A stretch of 64,000 nucleotides of DNA, taken from positions 124,001 through 188,000 of the forward strand of contig NZ_FPAS01000006.1 in the NCBI RefSeq assembly GCF_900116425.1, in the 5' to 3' direction. A model generated the notes under the pieces. The model was not told where the DNA came from. It was given only the letters and a program-made list of their open reading frames with translations, and made no database searches. Shown here piece after piece: positions 1-8,838 of the stretch (the stretch's first letter is position 1; every line of letters starts with the position of its first letter). The translations under genes were made by a program, and so were the position numbers. Origin of the DNA: Lishizhenia tianjinensis. GTDB lineage: Bacteria; Bacteroidota; Bacteroidia; Flavobacteriales_D; Crocinitomicaceae.

Positions 1-2215
1 TACAATTCAGTAGTGTAGATATTCAACATATAAGGATATCCGTACTCCGAAGAAGATAAAAAACCTATGGTACCGGCGTTTTGCGCATGGTTAAATTCTT
101 CGGATGCTGAAGAATAGTTGGGTAAGAAAATATTCCCACTCAAACATGCATTTCCGATTAACAAAGGGTATTTACCTTGGTTATTCCAATTTTGAGGATC
201 TTCAACACTTAAGTCAAACCCATCTGGTGTGGCGTGACCAAAGAAGGTCATCAACGACACTCCCGTCTGCAGTTTATCAAACAACACATTCAAATCTACT
301 GGGTTAATTGGGTTGGAAGTAGTTTTGTAAAAAGAGAAAACTTCGCCGCCAAAATCGGCACCTTCTATTGTATTTTCATAGATCCCTAAATAAGCTTTAA
401 ACAAGTTTTGCTGTGCTGCAGTAGACCCCCCCCAAAGTGGAGAATTTTCTTCTGCCATTCCTTTTCATCTTTCGTGTATACGCTGTTTTGATCTTGCGCC
501 AGTTCAAATTCTTTTACCTTGTTGAGGTAATTGATTAATTCATTGTTGTCTTTTACGGAAACACGTCCAGTTGGAATTGCCGGCACCCAGCTGTACTGCG
601 GAGTAAAGCCTGTGGTTAACAATATATCTGACGATGGGTAACCATAACTCGGAACCAGAGACATTTGATAGGCTCCGTTGTTTTTTCGCGTTCCTAGCCC
701 AAAGGTTGAATTAGGAGGATTAGCTTCTCTCACCCCTTTTCCAAGAACCAATAGGGCAGCAGGTTTTACCTGAGCAATGTCGTAGATGTGGTGCAAGAAT
801 CTTTTAATCCCTAACACGTGCTTCTCAATTCCGCCTCCATATTGTAAATACAATTCCTTTACTTCGGCTGTGAGCACATTATTTTGTCCACCCGCCACAG
901 AACCTCTATAGGCCGCATATTGAAAAGTACCTGCTTCTATTTTTTTGTTGTAAACAATAATATAAGCCGAGTCTGCATTTACCTGTGAGTAATCCGTAAA
1001 ATATCCAGATGGTGTTACAGGTTCAATATCGGTAACATTACTAATTAAACTCGTTCTGCTGATAATGATTTTTTGTCGATTACCGTTGTTGGCATTAGGA
1101 ATGATTGTGTGCCAAGCACCGTTAAAATATTCCATACGGGTTTTTCTGGGTACGTTCCCACCCAATACATAACATACCCTATCCGCACTTCCTCCACCGG
1201 CAAATTGAATGTAGTTTTTACCTTGAGAATGATCATCAAGTTCCACTTCTAAGTAATTGGCACTCGTGGGTGATTGGGGATATTCTATGGATAAATAATT
1301 TATGGCTTGTCGATCTGAAGCAACATTTAAATCTGGAGTTACTTGGAATAGAAAGCTGGAAGTTCCGTTGTTTAATTCGTTTACATTGAATTGCTTTTCA
1401 TGATAAATGCTCTTATATCCGTTAAAGATTGTATCCGTTAAATCATAAAGAGTTCCTCCTCCTTGGTTGATAAACCATGCTCCATGATGATTACCCGGTC
1501 CGCTGAAACTTGCATTCGATGCTGAAATAGTTTTAGACTTAAATACTGCATTTGGTTGATTTAAATTTTGACCATAACCATAAATATTTGGAGTTGACAA
1601 ATTGTGATAACCACCAGACCAATTCGCTCCTCCGTTATAGGTTCCACCTCCCCAACCTTCTCCAGCTTCGTAAATAGATCTATGTCCAACACCTTCTGTG
1701 GTTCCATAATAGTATTTGTTCGAATAGGCTTTAACGGATTTATTCCAAACATACCGCGTGGTATTATAGGCTGAATAATTATTATCAGTTTCTTTAAAAT
1801 AACGCAAACTTGGGCTTGGAGACCAAGTAATGAAATAGATTAAGGTATCGTTATACAAAGAATATTCAGGGTTCGCAATATCACTTGGAGAAGCATACAA
1901 TTGTTCATCTAACCACCCATTATTGCGCTCAGCATAAAATTCAATAAAATCTGTAGAATCAAAGGCAGGCGTACTTCCAAGTTCTATGTAGAGGGGCACT
2001 TCTTTTTCCTTTCCGAAAACTTTAATATGTTGGTGGGGAAAAGTATTCACTGGAATACCTGCTGCTAACAAGTCTTCATAGCTCAAGCGATAAATACCAT
2101 CCTTTACAATTTTAAAGGAATAATACTTTTGGTTATAGTTGATCCATTCATTCCCATATTGAGAAAAAGCACCAAAACTGAGGAGTAGTAGAAGAAGAGT
2201 TAGTATTTTATTCAT
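1..2215 (-). CDS. porU2: PorU2-like type IX secretion sortase, C25 peptidase; frameshifted and cut by the window edge
   Basis: Gingipain-like (peptidase C25) cysteine protease of the kind that removes the C-terminal targeting domain from type IX cargo at the cell surface. The upstream frame (2215 to 386) starts with a signal peptide ending near SFGAFSQ and the N-terminal domain typical of this group. It runs into an 8-base C run at 426-433 and stops at 386. Adding one base to the run restores a frame continuing to the window edge that carries the catalytic regions: FFGHATPDG (His codon near 235) and GNACLSG (Cys codon near 145). The C-terminus lies outside the window. Its start overlaps the porV2 stop by 4 bp (ATGA). 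The length and partner fit the PorU2/PorV2 branch better than canonical PorU, but this assignment is by eye. The frameshift is either an assembly error in a homopolymer or a real lesion. Confidence 0.75.
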
Positions 2216-3318
2216 CGCATATTTTTAGGTTTATCCAAGCCAAATTTGAGTGAAATAATATGAGTATATGCATTCACCGCTCCACCGAGGTTGGTAAACG
2301 CGTAATCTAAAGTTACTCCTTTAAAACCTACACCTATACCAACATTGGGCTGAAAGGTGTAGCTCATATTATCGTCGAAATCTTTAACTTGTTGAACTTT
2401 ATTAAGTCCTGCTCTCAAAGCAACATATTCTTTATACCCTACTTCAATTCCTAGGTGTGGATCTCCACTTAACAAATCCGTTTGAAGTAAAACATTTCTC
2501 CTTTTGTCTGTAGTCAGGTCTAAATTCGCCTCTGCATTGATAAACATTCCATTTTTACCAAGATCATGTCGGTAACTGGCTGCAAAAATCAAACGCGGTA
2601 GGGTAAGCTCTAAACCATTTTCTGGAATTTCATTACCTGTTTCGATGAAGACCTCTTTGGTGGCATCGTCTAAATTAAACATCCATGCATTGAAGGTAGA
2701 AGTAATATCTCTTCCCATCAAGGCGAAATTCCAATGTTTATTCATTTGATATTGCACACCGGCATCGAGTCCAAAACCCCAAGATTTTGCGAAATCTCCT
2801 GCTTTTCGGTGTACTACTTTAAAATTCCCTCCAAAAGACAAACCTTTTACATTTAATTCTCTTGCATAAGAAAAGAGAAAAGCCATGTCTGCCGCAGTAA
2901 ATGTTGTTATTCTATCGTAGTCTATTCTACCTTCATTGTCGATAAGCTGAGTCGTATTTGGAATGTCATCTACTCCAAAACGAATAGCAGAAAATGCCAC
3001 CGTACTTTTCTTATCTAATGAATGAGCGATTCCCAAGTAATCGTATTTGGCAATTCCAGCAAAATACTCTGAGTGCATTAAAGCCACCTCAGCCCAATCG
3101 TCGACTTGGGTTAAACCTGCTGGATTCCAATAAGCAGCCGTTACATCGTTTACATTTGCCACATTGGCATTACCCATGGCATAAGCGCGTGCACCTACTC
3201 CAATCTGTAAAAATTCATTCGAATATTTCGGGGCAACAGTACTTTCTTGCGCCGATGCGTTCATAAAAAATGAACTGAATAAAACAGTAAGGGCGGTTAA
3301 CTTCAATGTATTTTTCAT
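2212..3318 (-). CDS. porV2: PorV2-like outer membrane beta-barrel protein of the type IX system
   Basis: 368-residue PorV/PorQ-family outer membrane protein. PorV proteins are barrels that shuttle type IX cargo from the translocon to the PorU sortase. A signal peptide ends near NASAQ. The mature N-terminus carries the family signature (FLQIGVGARAYAMGNANVA followed by AAYWNPAGL), and the rest is alternating amphipathic strands with an aromatic end. The signature is closer to the PorV2 subtype than to canonical PorV, which has PFLxIAPDARxxGMG. It is translationally coupled to the downstream sortase, so the two are probably made together as one sorting module. No clear promoter is visible between it and the divergent pssA. 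Confidence 0.75.
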   Translation of the reverse strand: MKNTLKLTALTVLFSSFFMNASAQESTVAPKYSNEFLQIGVGARAYAMGNANVANVNDVTAAYWNPAGLTQVDDWAEVALMHSEYFAGIAKYDYLGIAHSLDKKSTVAFSAIRFGVDDIPNTTQLIDNEGRIDYDRITTFTAADMAFLFSYARELNVKGLSFGGNFKVVHRKAGDFAKSWGFGLDAGVQYQMNKHWNFALMGRDITSTFNAWMFNLDDATKEVFIETGNEIPENGLELTLPRLIFAASYRHDLGKNGMFINAEANLDLTTDKRRNVLLQTDLLSGDPHLGIEVGYKEYVALRAGLNKVQQVKDFDDNMSYTFQPNVGIGVGFKGVTLDYAFTNLGGAVNAYTHIISLKFGLDKPKNMR

Positions 3319-3453
3319 AGTCTAATAACTGCGAAAGGCTTTAAAAATTGTTCTAATCTACAGCAAAAAAAACTTCCTGCATAATATAAAACGATTTTTA
3401 GCATTAATAGTTAGTTCAACAACAATTATCTTCCTATTTTCGGGCTAAAAAGA

Positions 3454-4329
3454 ATGTTTACACTTCCCAATATAACAACAGGTCTAAACCTCTTATCTGG
3501 ATGTGCCTCAATTATTTTCGCCTTAGGTGGCAGATTAGAGCTTGCTGTTCTCTTCATCTTTTTAGCTGCGATTTTTGATTTTTTAGACGGGATGTTGGCC
3601 AGGGCCTTAAAACTTTCTGGCGAGCTAGGAAAACAATTGGATTCTTTGGCCGATATGGTGAGTTTTGGATTTGCTCCCGGCATTATCGTATTCGTCCTTT
3701 TCATACTTGGCGGAGCTATGGATATTTTCGTACAACAAGGTGGTAGCATGCAAAACTTTTGGATGAATGGTACTTTCGGGTACAACATCTCTTACTGGAT
3801 ACAAAGTTACTTCAACGACTTGTTGGGTAATCAGTCTGCTTTATATCCTCCTCACTTCAAAGGCTGGTACTTGTTTTTACCTTTCGTAGGTTTCATCATT
3901 CCTTTCTTTTCACTTTTCAGACTTGCCAAATTCAATTTAGACACCAGACAAACTACTTCATTTATAGGACTTCCAACACCGGCAAACACCATATTCTTTG
4001 CTTCTTTTGCCCTCATGCTATGGGATGGCTTTGGAACGGATGATTGGAGAGCAACTTTATCTACAGTACTCATACAAGATCAAGTCTTGATGACCCTAAC
4101 AGTTGTTTTTAGTGTCTTACTTGTTTCTGAACTTCCTTTATTTTCATTAAAGTTCAAAAGCTTGAAATTCAAGGAAAACGGGCTTAGATACATCTTTTTA
4201 TTAATAAGTTTAATATTAATTGCACTTTTATTAGTGTGGGCTCTACCAATTATTATACTTTTGTACCTGATTTTATCGATTATTGATAATTATTTGATTA
4301 AAAATAGAAAGCATGAAATTCAAAGCTGA
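3454..4329 (+). CDS. pssA: CDP-diacylglycerol--serine O-phosphatidyltransferase
   Basis: Makes phosphatidylserine from CDP-diacylglycerol and serine, the precursor of phosphatidylethanolamine. The CDP-alcohol phosphotransferase signature is complete: D42, D45-G46, A49-R50, G59, D63 and D67. Several hydrophobic membrane segments follow through the 291 residues. The start sits just after the hydrophilic-free leader MFTLPNITTG, usual for this family. The 3' end overlaps purS by 17 bp, so the two are cotranscribed. The purS pairing has no metabolic logic but reads as a simple growth-linked operon. Confidence 0.92.
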   Translation: MFTLPNITTGLNLLSGCASIIFALGGRLELAVLFIFLAAIFDFLDGMLARALKLSGELGKQLDSLADMVSFGFAPGIIVFVLFILGGAMDIFVQQGGSMQNFWMNGTFGYNISYWIQSYFNDLLGNQSALYPPHFKGWYLFLPFVGFIIPFFSLFRLAKFNLDTRQTTSFIGLPTPANTIFFASFALMLWDGFGTDDWRATLSTVLIQDQVLMTLTVVFSVLLVSELPLFSLKFKSLKFKENGLRYIFLLISLILIALLLVWALPIIILLYLILSIIDNYLIKNRKHEIQS

Positions 4330-4564
4330 GATTGATGTGATGCCATTAGAGGCTCTTTTAGACCCACAAGGGAAAGCTGTTAGTAACAGTATGAAAAATA
4401 TTGGTTTACCGGAAATTGATGGTGTTAGAATAGGTAGACACGTAAGATTATTCGTAGAAGCATCTAACGAAACAGAAGCATCTGAGAAGGTAGAACAAGC
4501 TTGTAAAAAGTTGTTGGCTAACCAAATCATGGAGAGCTACACATTCCACATTGAAGAAGCTTAA
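4313..4564 (+). CDS. purS: Phosphoribosylformylglycinamidine synthase subunit PurS
   Basis: Small 83-residue subunit of the split FGAM synthase (PurS-PurQ-PurL) of purine synthesis, where PurS bridges the glutaminase and the ATP-dependent subunit. The whole protein matches the family: a beta strand start KFKAEIDV, the segment DPQGKAVSNSMKNIG, then the conserved VRIGRHVRLFVEA and a final strand ESYTFHIEE. PurQ and PurL are not in this window. It overlaps the pssA stop and is followed by a strong intrinsic terminator. Confidence 0.93.
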   Translation: MKFKAEIDVMPLEALLDPQGKAVSNSMKNIGLPEIDGVRIGRHVRLFVEASNETEASEKVEQACKKLLANQIMESYTFHIEEA

Positions 4565-4586
4565 TTCGCTCAACATATTTATTAAG

Positions 4587-4618
4587 AAAGACTGTCTGTT
4601 TAGACGGTCTTTTTTTTT
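4587..4618 (+). terminator. Intrinsic terminator after purS
   Basis: AAAGAC-TGTCT, a GTTT loop, AGACG-GTCTTT and a run of nine T. This is a classic rho-independent terminator 22 bp after the purS stop codon. Confidence 0.9.
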
Positions 4619-4640
4619 GAGGATAATTTAGGGACACAAA

Positions 4641-4668
4641 AAAGGGAGTAAAAACATTTACTCCCTCT
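4641..4668 (-). terminator. Intrinsic terminator of the DUF4290-murA-thioredoxin operon
   Basis: The inverted repeat AGGGAGTAAA / TTTACTCCCT has a four-base loop and is followed on the minus strand by a T run. It lies about 20 bp past the stop of the thioredoxin-like gene. Confidence 0.85.
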
Positions 4669-4688
4669 TATCAATATCTTATGGAATA

Positions 4689-5177
4689 TTACTCCATTTC
4701 ATTTTCGATAGCCACGTGCAATTTAAATCCACGTAATTCATTTCCTTGAGCAACAATGTTTCCCTCTCCATCAATCAAGAAAGAGTATGGGATACTTCGA
4801 ATTCCAAATTTCTTAGCTACCTCACTGCCTTCATCAAAACCGTGGTATTTCCATTTCAAACCGTCGTCTTTAATGGCTTTTTTCCATGCTTCTTTGTCTT
4901 TATCTAAAGAAACACTAAATACTTCAAAGTGCTTACCGTTTTTGAATTTTGCCTTCTTGTATTTTTGATAAGCTTCAACCACGTTGGGGTTTTCCTTTCT
5001 ACATGGTCCGCACCAAGAGGCCCAAAAATCAAGAAGGACGTATTTTCCTTTGAGATCATTCAAAGAAATTTCTTTCCCTTTTTGATTTTTCAATACAACG
5101 CTGTAAGCTTTCTCATTGTTCTTGGGCATACTCGCCGTGAACAGAAAACTAACAAGGAGTATACTTAGTAATTTCAT
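4689..5177 (-). CDS. Secreted TlpA/ResA-like thiol-disulfide oxidoreductase
   Basis: 162-residue thioredoxin-fold protein with an N-terminal signal peptide (MKLLSILLVSFLFTAS), so it acts in the periplasm. The redox motif is FWASWCGPC with Cys56 and Cys59. The cis-proline region is RSIPYSFLID, and the strand-helix order is that of the AhpC/TSA-Redoxin TlpA group. It probably keeps envelope protein thiols reduced or serves cytochrome maturation; the specific partner is not visible. It starts 3 bp after the murA stop and ends the operon before the terminator at 4641-4668. Confidence 0.85.
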   Translation of the reverse strand: MKLLSILLVSFLFTASMPKNNEKAYSVVLKNQKGKEISLNDLKGKYVLLDFWASWCGPCRKENPNVVEAYQKYKKAKFKNGKHFEVFSVSLDKDKEAWKKAIKDDGLKWKYHGFDEGSEVAKKFGIRSIPYSFLIDGEGNIVAQGNELRGFKLHVAIENEME

Positions 5178-5180
5178 GTT

Positions 5181-6485
5181 TTACATTCTTCTGATATCGG
5201 CACCAAGGTTATTCAAACGTAAGTCTATGTCTTGGTAACCTCTATCGATTTGTTCAATATTATGGATAACACTTTTACCTTCTGCAGAAAGCGCTGCAAT
5301 CAATAATGAAACTCCAGCTCTAATATCAGGCGAAGTCATTTGAATACCTTTTAACGAGTGTTTTCTATCCAAACCAATTACTGTAGCTCTGTGTGGATCA
5401 CACAAAATAATTTGCGCACCCATGTCGATTAATTTATCCACAAAGAACAACCTAGATTCGAACATTTTTTGGTGAATCAAAACTGAACCCATGGCTTGTG
5501 TAGCTGTAACCAGAACTATACTCAATAAATCAGGCGTAAACCCAGGCCAAGGTGCATCTGCTATGGTTAAGATAGACCCATCAATAAAGGTATCTACTTG
5601 GTAAGATTCCTGACTTGGAATAAACAAATCATCTCCTCTTAATTCCATATCTATACCCAAACGTTGGAAAGTTTGAGGAATGATTCCTAAATTTTCGTAG
5701 CTCACATCCTTGATGGTAATCTCAGATTGTGTCATGGCTGCCAACCCAATGAAAGAACCAATTTCTATCATATCAGGAAGAACTCTGTGGAAACATCCAC
5801 CCAATTCGCTCACCCCTTCTATGGTCAACATATTACTACTAATCCCTGAGATTTTAGCTCCCATTTTATTCAACATCTTACAAAGTTGTTGCAAGTAAGG
5901 CTCACAAGCGGCATTGTAAATTGTTGTTTTACCTTCGGCTAAAACAGCGGCCATTAATACGTTGGCCGTACCTGTAACTGAAGCTTCATCTAAATGGATG
6001 TAGGTACCCTTTAATTTTTCAGCCGTTACAGAATAAAAGTAAGCTTGCTGATCGAAATTAAATTTCGCACCTAGTTTGGCAAAACCTTCAAAGTGTGTAT
6101 CTAAACGTCTACGTCCAATTTTATCCCCACCCGGTTTAGGCATAAAACCTTTACCATATCGGGCCAATAAAGGACCAACAATCATGATAGATCCTCTCAA
6201 AGACGAGGCTCTATTTTTAAAATCTTCTGTTTGTAAGTAGTCTAAATCTATATCCTTGGCTTGAAAAATAAAGGTCCCCCTTTCCACCTTCTCAATTTTT
6301 ACCCCCATTGCTTGGAGTAGGTTGATGAGTTTGTTTACATCTATGATGTCGGGCAAATTGGAAATGGTAACTTTTTCAGGTGTCATTAAAACCGCACACA
6401 AAACTTGTAATGCTTCATTTTTTGCTCCTTGTGGAACCAGTTCACCTTGAAGTCTTTTACCTCCGTTAATTTCAAATGATGCCAT
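5181..6485 (-). CDS. murA: UDP-N-acetylglucosamine 1-carboxyvinyltransferase, Asp-type active site
   Basis: First committed enzyme of peptidoglycan synthesis: transfers enolpyruvate from PEP to UDP-GlcNAc in the cytoplasm. 434 residues, full length, with the EPSP synthase fold visible throughout (KNEALQ substrate loop, RASSLRGS, VTGTANVLMAA, SPDIRAG). In the active-site loop the usual PGGCxIG is PGGDKIG, with Asp121 (codon GAT at 6123-6125) in place of the Cys alkylated by fosfomycin. Asp at this site is known to be catalytically competent and fosfomycin-insensitive in Mycobacterium and Chlamydia. It sits between the DUF4290 gene and the thioredoxin gene with gaps of 6 and 3 bp. Confidence 0.95.
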   Translation of the reverse strand: MASFEINGGKRLQGELVPQGAKNEALQVLCAVLMTPEKVTISNLPDIIDVNKLINLLQAMGVKIEKVERGTFIFQAKDIDLDYLQTEDFKNRASSLRGSIMIVGPLLARYGKGFMPKPGGDKIGRRRLDTHFEGFAKLGAKFNFDQQAYFYSVTAEKLKGTYIHLDEASVTGTANVLMAAVLAEGKTTIYNAACEPYLQQLCKMLNKMGAKISGISSNMLTIEGVSELGGCFHRVLPDMIEIGSFIGLAAMTQSEITIKDVSYENLGIIPQTFQRLGIDMELRGDDLFIPSQESYQVDTFIDGSILTIADAPWPGFTPDLLSIVLVTATQAMGSVLIHQKMFESRLFFVDKLIDMGAQIILCDPHRATVIGLDRKHSLKGIQMTSPDIRAGVSLLIAALSAEGKSVIHNIEQIDRGYQDIDLRLNNLGADIRRM

Positions 6486-6491
6486 GAATAT

Positions 6492-7121
6492 TTATTTTTT
6501 TCTTTTTTTCGGTTTAACTACTTTCTTGCGTTTGTTGGGTTGTATACCGTATTGCTTTAATACTTGGTTGGTCGCAGTAAATACATTGAGATCATCTATT
6601 TTCAATTTCCCTTTCGACAATTCTGACAAGTGATCTGCAATTACTTTATCCTCCACGTTTCCTGTATGGAAAACGAGGTAGTGACGTTTCATCAAGTTCG
6701 CAATGGTATATTTCAAGAACTCCTTTTCTTCCCCGTCTTCTAATTTAACCGCTTCTTCTATCATTTTTTGAACATAGTTTCCAAAATGACCGAATCTGAT
6801 TTTATTTTTCGGGTACTTCATTCTCGCTGGCTTCTCAGCCAATGATTCTGGAGTTGGTTTTTCATAAGGAGAATCACAATCCATTTTAAAATCGGACATG
6901 ATAAAAAGGTGCGTCCACAATTTATGCTTGTAGTCGTCTACATCTCTTAAGTGAGGATTAAGTTGACCCATCACCTCTATGATTGCCTTTGCGGCTTTAT
7001 TTCTTTCCTCTCTATTCTCGATTTTTACGGCATAGTTAATCATGCGTTGCACGTTACGGCCGTATTCGGGAATCTGCATTTTTCTTCGTTGAGTATTGTA
7101 CTCAAGACTGTTGTATCCCAT
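6492..7121 (-). CDS. DUF4290 domain protein
   Basis: 209-residue soluble protein of a Bacteroidota-specific family commonly found directly upstream of murA, as here. It is helical and charged, starts with the family-typical MGYNSLEYNTQR, contains the conserved IPEYGRNVQRMI and a second related segment FGHFGNYVQKMIEEA, and ends in a lysine/arginine-rich tail (KRKKVVKPKKRKK) that could bind nucleic acid or the membrane. The two half-motifs suggest an internal duplication. Function is unknown; cotranscription with murA suggests a role tied to cell wall growth, an inference only. Confidence 0.8.
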   Translation of the reverse strand: MGYNSLEYNTQRRKMQIPEYGRNVQRMINYAVKIENREERNKAAKAIIEVMGQLNPHLRDVDDYKHKLWTHLFIMSDFKMDCDSPYEKPTPESLAEKPARMKYPKNKIRFGHFGNYVQKMIEEAVKLEDGEEKEFLKYTIANLMKRHYLVFHTGNVEDKVIADHLSELSKGKLKIDDLNVFTATNQVLKQYGIQPNKRKKVVKPKKRKK

Positions 7122-7126
7122 ACTTT

Positions 7127-7134
7127 CAAATGTA
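7127..7134 (-). promoter_or_regulatory. -7 box of the DUF4290-murA operon
   Basis: Minus-strand TACATTTG fits the Bacteroidota consensus TAnnTTTG and lies 5 bp before the DUF4290 ATG, implying an almost leaderless mRNA. No clear -33 TTTG is seen. Confidence 0.5.
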
Positions 7135-7256
7135 ATAAGTTAAAATGGTTTAGGCGACTGTAAGGTAGGTAAAATTATTGTTAAGTATCAACAATGCAGG
7201 GAGGGAAGCGCAGAGTTGTTGACACCAAAAAGTGCGTGGAGTGATCTCCACAAAAC

Positions 7257-7287
7257 AAAAAAAATGGTTAGAAAAATTTTCTAACCA
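7257..7287 (-). terminator. Palindromic terminator overlapping the miniprotein stop codon
   Basis: TGGTTAGAAAA / TTTTCTAACCA is a perfect inverted repeat at 7265-7287, followed on the minus strand by eight T. The stop codon of the 32-residue ORF is inside the stem. A second hairpin (GTGGAG-TGAT-CTCCAC, 7236-7251) lies just beyond. The rest of 7135-7235 shows no feature I can support. Confidence 0.75.
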
Positions 7288-7379
7288 AACATTAAGATAC
7301 CACCGATAATTGCTAAAGCAATAATTGTGTAAATTGTACCTACTGCTGCTGTTGATTGATCAAAAAAGTTATCAGACAT
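7281..7379 (-). CDS. 32-residue single-pass membrane miniprotein
   Basis: Reading frame of 32 codons: a short acidic/polar head (MSDNFFDQSTAAVG) followed by one hydrophobic helix rich in Ile, Ala and Gly (TIYTIIALAIIGGILMFG) ending at the stop. It has its own -7 box at 7397-7404 and its own terminator whose stem contains the stop codon, so it is a self-contained transcription unit, which argues that it is real. I do not recognise a family. Small hydrophobic proteins like this may stabilise membrane complexes; that is a guess. Confidence 0.6.
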   Translation of the reverse strand: MSDNFFDQSTAAVGTIYTIIALAIIGGILMFG

Positions 7380-7396
7380 TCTATTTAATTTTGATA

Positions 7397-7404
7397 CAAA
7401 AATA
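7397..7404 (-). promoter_or_regulatory. -7 box of the miniprotein gene
   Basis: Minus-strand TATTTTTG matches TAnnTTTG, 17 bp before the ATG. A TTTG about 21 bp further upstream (near 7426-7429) could be the -33 element. Confidence 0.5.
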
Positions 7405-7458
7405 ATTATTCTAGCCTACTAATGCCAAATGATTTAGAAGTTTTCTTAACCCTGGCCT

Positions 7459-8838
7459 TTATTTCGGCAAACTAAAAGTCGTGAGTTGCTTTAAATCAAT
7501 TACATATAAATCCATACTCGACTTTTCATCTTGCAAACGAATGCTACTACAAAAAGCCACTCCGTACTCTGGATAGTATTGAAAATGCGTATCACTGGTA
7601 ACAGAGTTCACTTCAGGACCTAAGTTTACAGGATCGCTCCATTTATCATCTCCTAAATATTTAGACACATAAATATCGTAATCTCCGTACCCCTCTAAAC
7701 CATTCGACGAAAAGAACAAATACTTCCCATCAGGAGTTAAGAAAGGAGTAGTTTCGTTTTCTCTAGTATTAATGTTATCTGGTAAAGCAACAGCACGTGT
7801 CCACTTTCCTTCTTCTTTTCTAGAAATGTATAAATCCGATCTTTTCTCCATACCATTTCTATCTGAAACGAAAATCATCGTATTTCCAAATTTATCTAGG
7901 GTTGCAGAACCTTCAAAGAAAGAGGTATTGATGTTAGCATCGTCTATAATTACGGGTTGCATCCACGCACCGCTTTCGTCCTTTCGAGAGATAGCAATAT
8001 CAGACCCCTTGGTTGTAAAACTTCTCCCTACCTCAACTGTACTCGTGTTTAAAGTAATGTAAGCTGCTCCTCCATTTCTATTGAAGGCATTAATCGCATC
8101 AAAACCTATGCTGTTTAATTGGGCCAAATCATTACTTACACTATCAAATGCTGTTGCGTTTTTATCCCAAGCCACGCTGTAAATATCTTCGTAAAACCTT
8201 TGATCATCCGGGTTTACTCCCCCACCCTTTGTATTTACTCTTCTTGAAACAAAATAAAGCGTCTTTCCATCTTTGGACAAGACCGCACCGTAATCGTCAA
8301 AACCAGAATTAATGTCTTCGGGTAAAATGTGTTTAATGGCATCGTTTCCAGCAGCTGTTAAACCAGCTTCCTTCGCTCGGGTACATTCGGCCATCCTTTC
8401 TTCTATCCTCAAAACACTTACGGCGTAAGAACTCATTTCATCCTTACATTTCTTGTAATATTCAAGGGCCATATCCAACTCATTCATGCGGTGGTAAGCA
8501 TTCGCTATAATGTAAAACACTTCATCATCTACCTTTGGATCTATTCCCAATGCATCTTTCGCGTAACTCAAGGCATATCCATAGTTTTTGAATTCATTGT
8601 GACACTTACTCACCCAAAAAGCTGCCGCTGCATTTGCAGGATCTTTCAATAAGGCTTGACGAAACTTAACGATAGCTGTTCTTGTGTACCCTTCTGCAAA
8701 ATCTTTTTTACCGTCTTCTACCATAAGTAAAGAAGCCGTTTTTTCTCTTAAAGAGATCTTTGTTGTATCTGCAGGAGCTGCGAACAAATAAGAAGCACTT
8801 ATAAAAAGTGCACATAGTAGCATGGTAATATTTTTCAT
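7459..8838 (-). CDS. Secreted TPR and PD40 beta-propeller protein
   Basis: 459 residues with a signal peptide ending near SYLFAAPAD. Residues about 35-150 form tetratricopeptide repeats (EGYTRTAIVKFRQALLKDP and following). Residues about 175-450 form WD40-like PD40 propeller blades (GKTLYFVSRR, GNTMIFVSDRNG, GKYLFFSSNGLEGYGDYDIY). This is the front part of the PorE/Pal-like architecture of Bacteroidota, but the C-terminal OmpA peptidoglycan-binding domain is absent and the frame ends cleanly, so it is a natural short form. It is probably periplasmic. Its start overlaps the stop of the EI24 gene by 4 bp, so the two are coupled. Confidence 0.7.
   Translation of the reverse strand: MKNITMLLCALFISASYLFAAPADTTKISLREKTASLLMVEDGKKDFAEGYTRTAIVKFRQALLKDPANAAAAFWVSKCHNEFKNYGYALSYAKDALGIDPKVDDEVFYIIANAYHRMNELDMALEYYKKCKDEMSSYAVSVLRIEERMAECTRAKEAGLTAAGNDAIKHILPEDINSGFDDYGAVLSKDGKTLYFVSRRVNTKGGGVNPDDQRFYEDIYSVAWDKNATAFDSVSNDLAQLNSIGFDAINAFNRNGGAAYITLNTSTVEVGRSFTTKGSDIAISRKDESGAWMQPVIIDDANINTSFFEGSATLDKFGNTMIFVSDRNGMEKRSDLYISRKEEGKWTRAVALPDNINTRENETTPFLTPDGKYLFFSSNGLEGYGDYDIYVSKYLGDDKWSDPVNLGPEVNSVTSDTHFQYYPEYGVAFCSSIRLQDEKSSMDLYVIDLKQLTTFSLPK

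Noticed and set aside
104-307. 67-codon plus-strand frame at the left edge
   Set aside because: It lies opposite the shifted catalytic part of the PorU2-like gene, whose minus-strand frame has clear C25 motifs.
7459-8838. PorE of the type IX system
   Set aside because: The TPR and PD40 parts fit, but the OmpA-like peptidoglycan-binding domain that defines PorE is absent.
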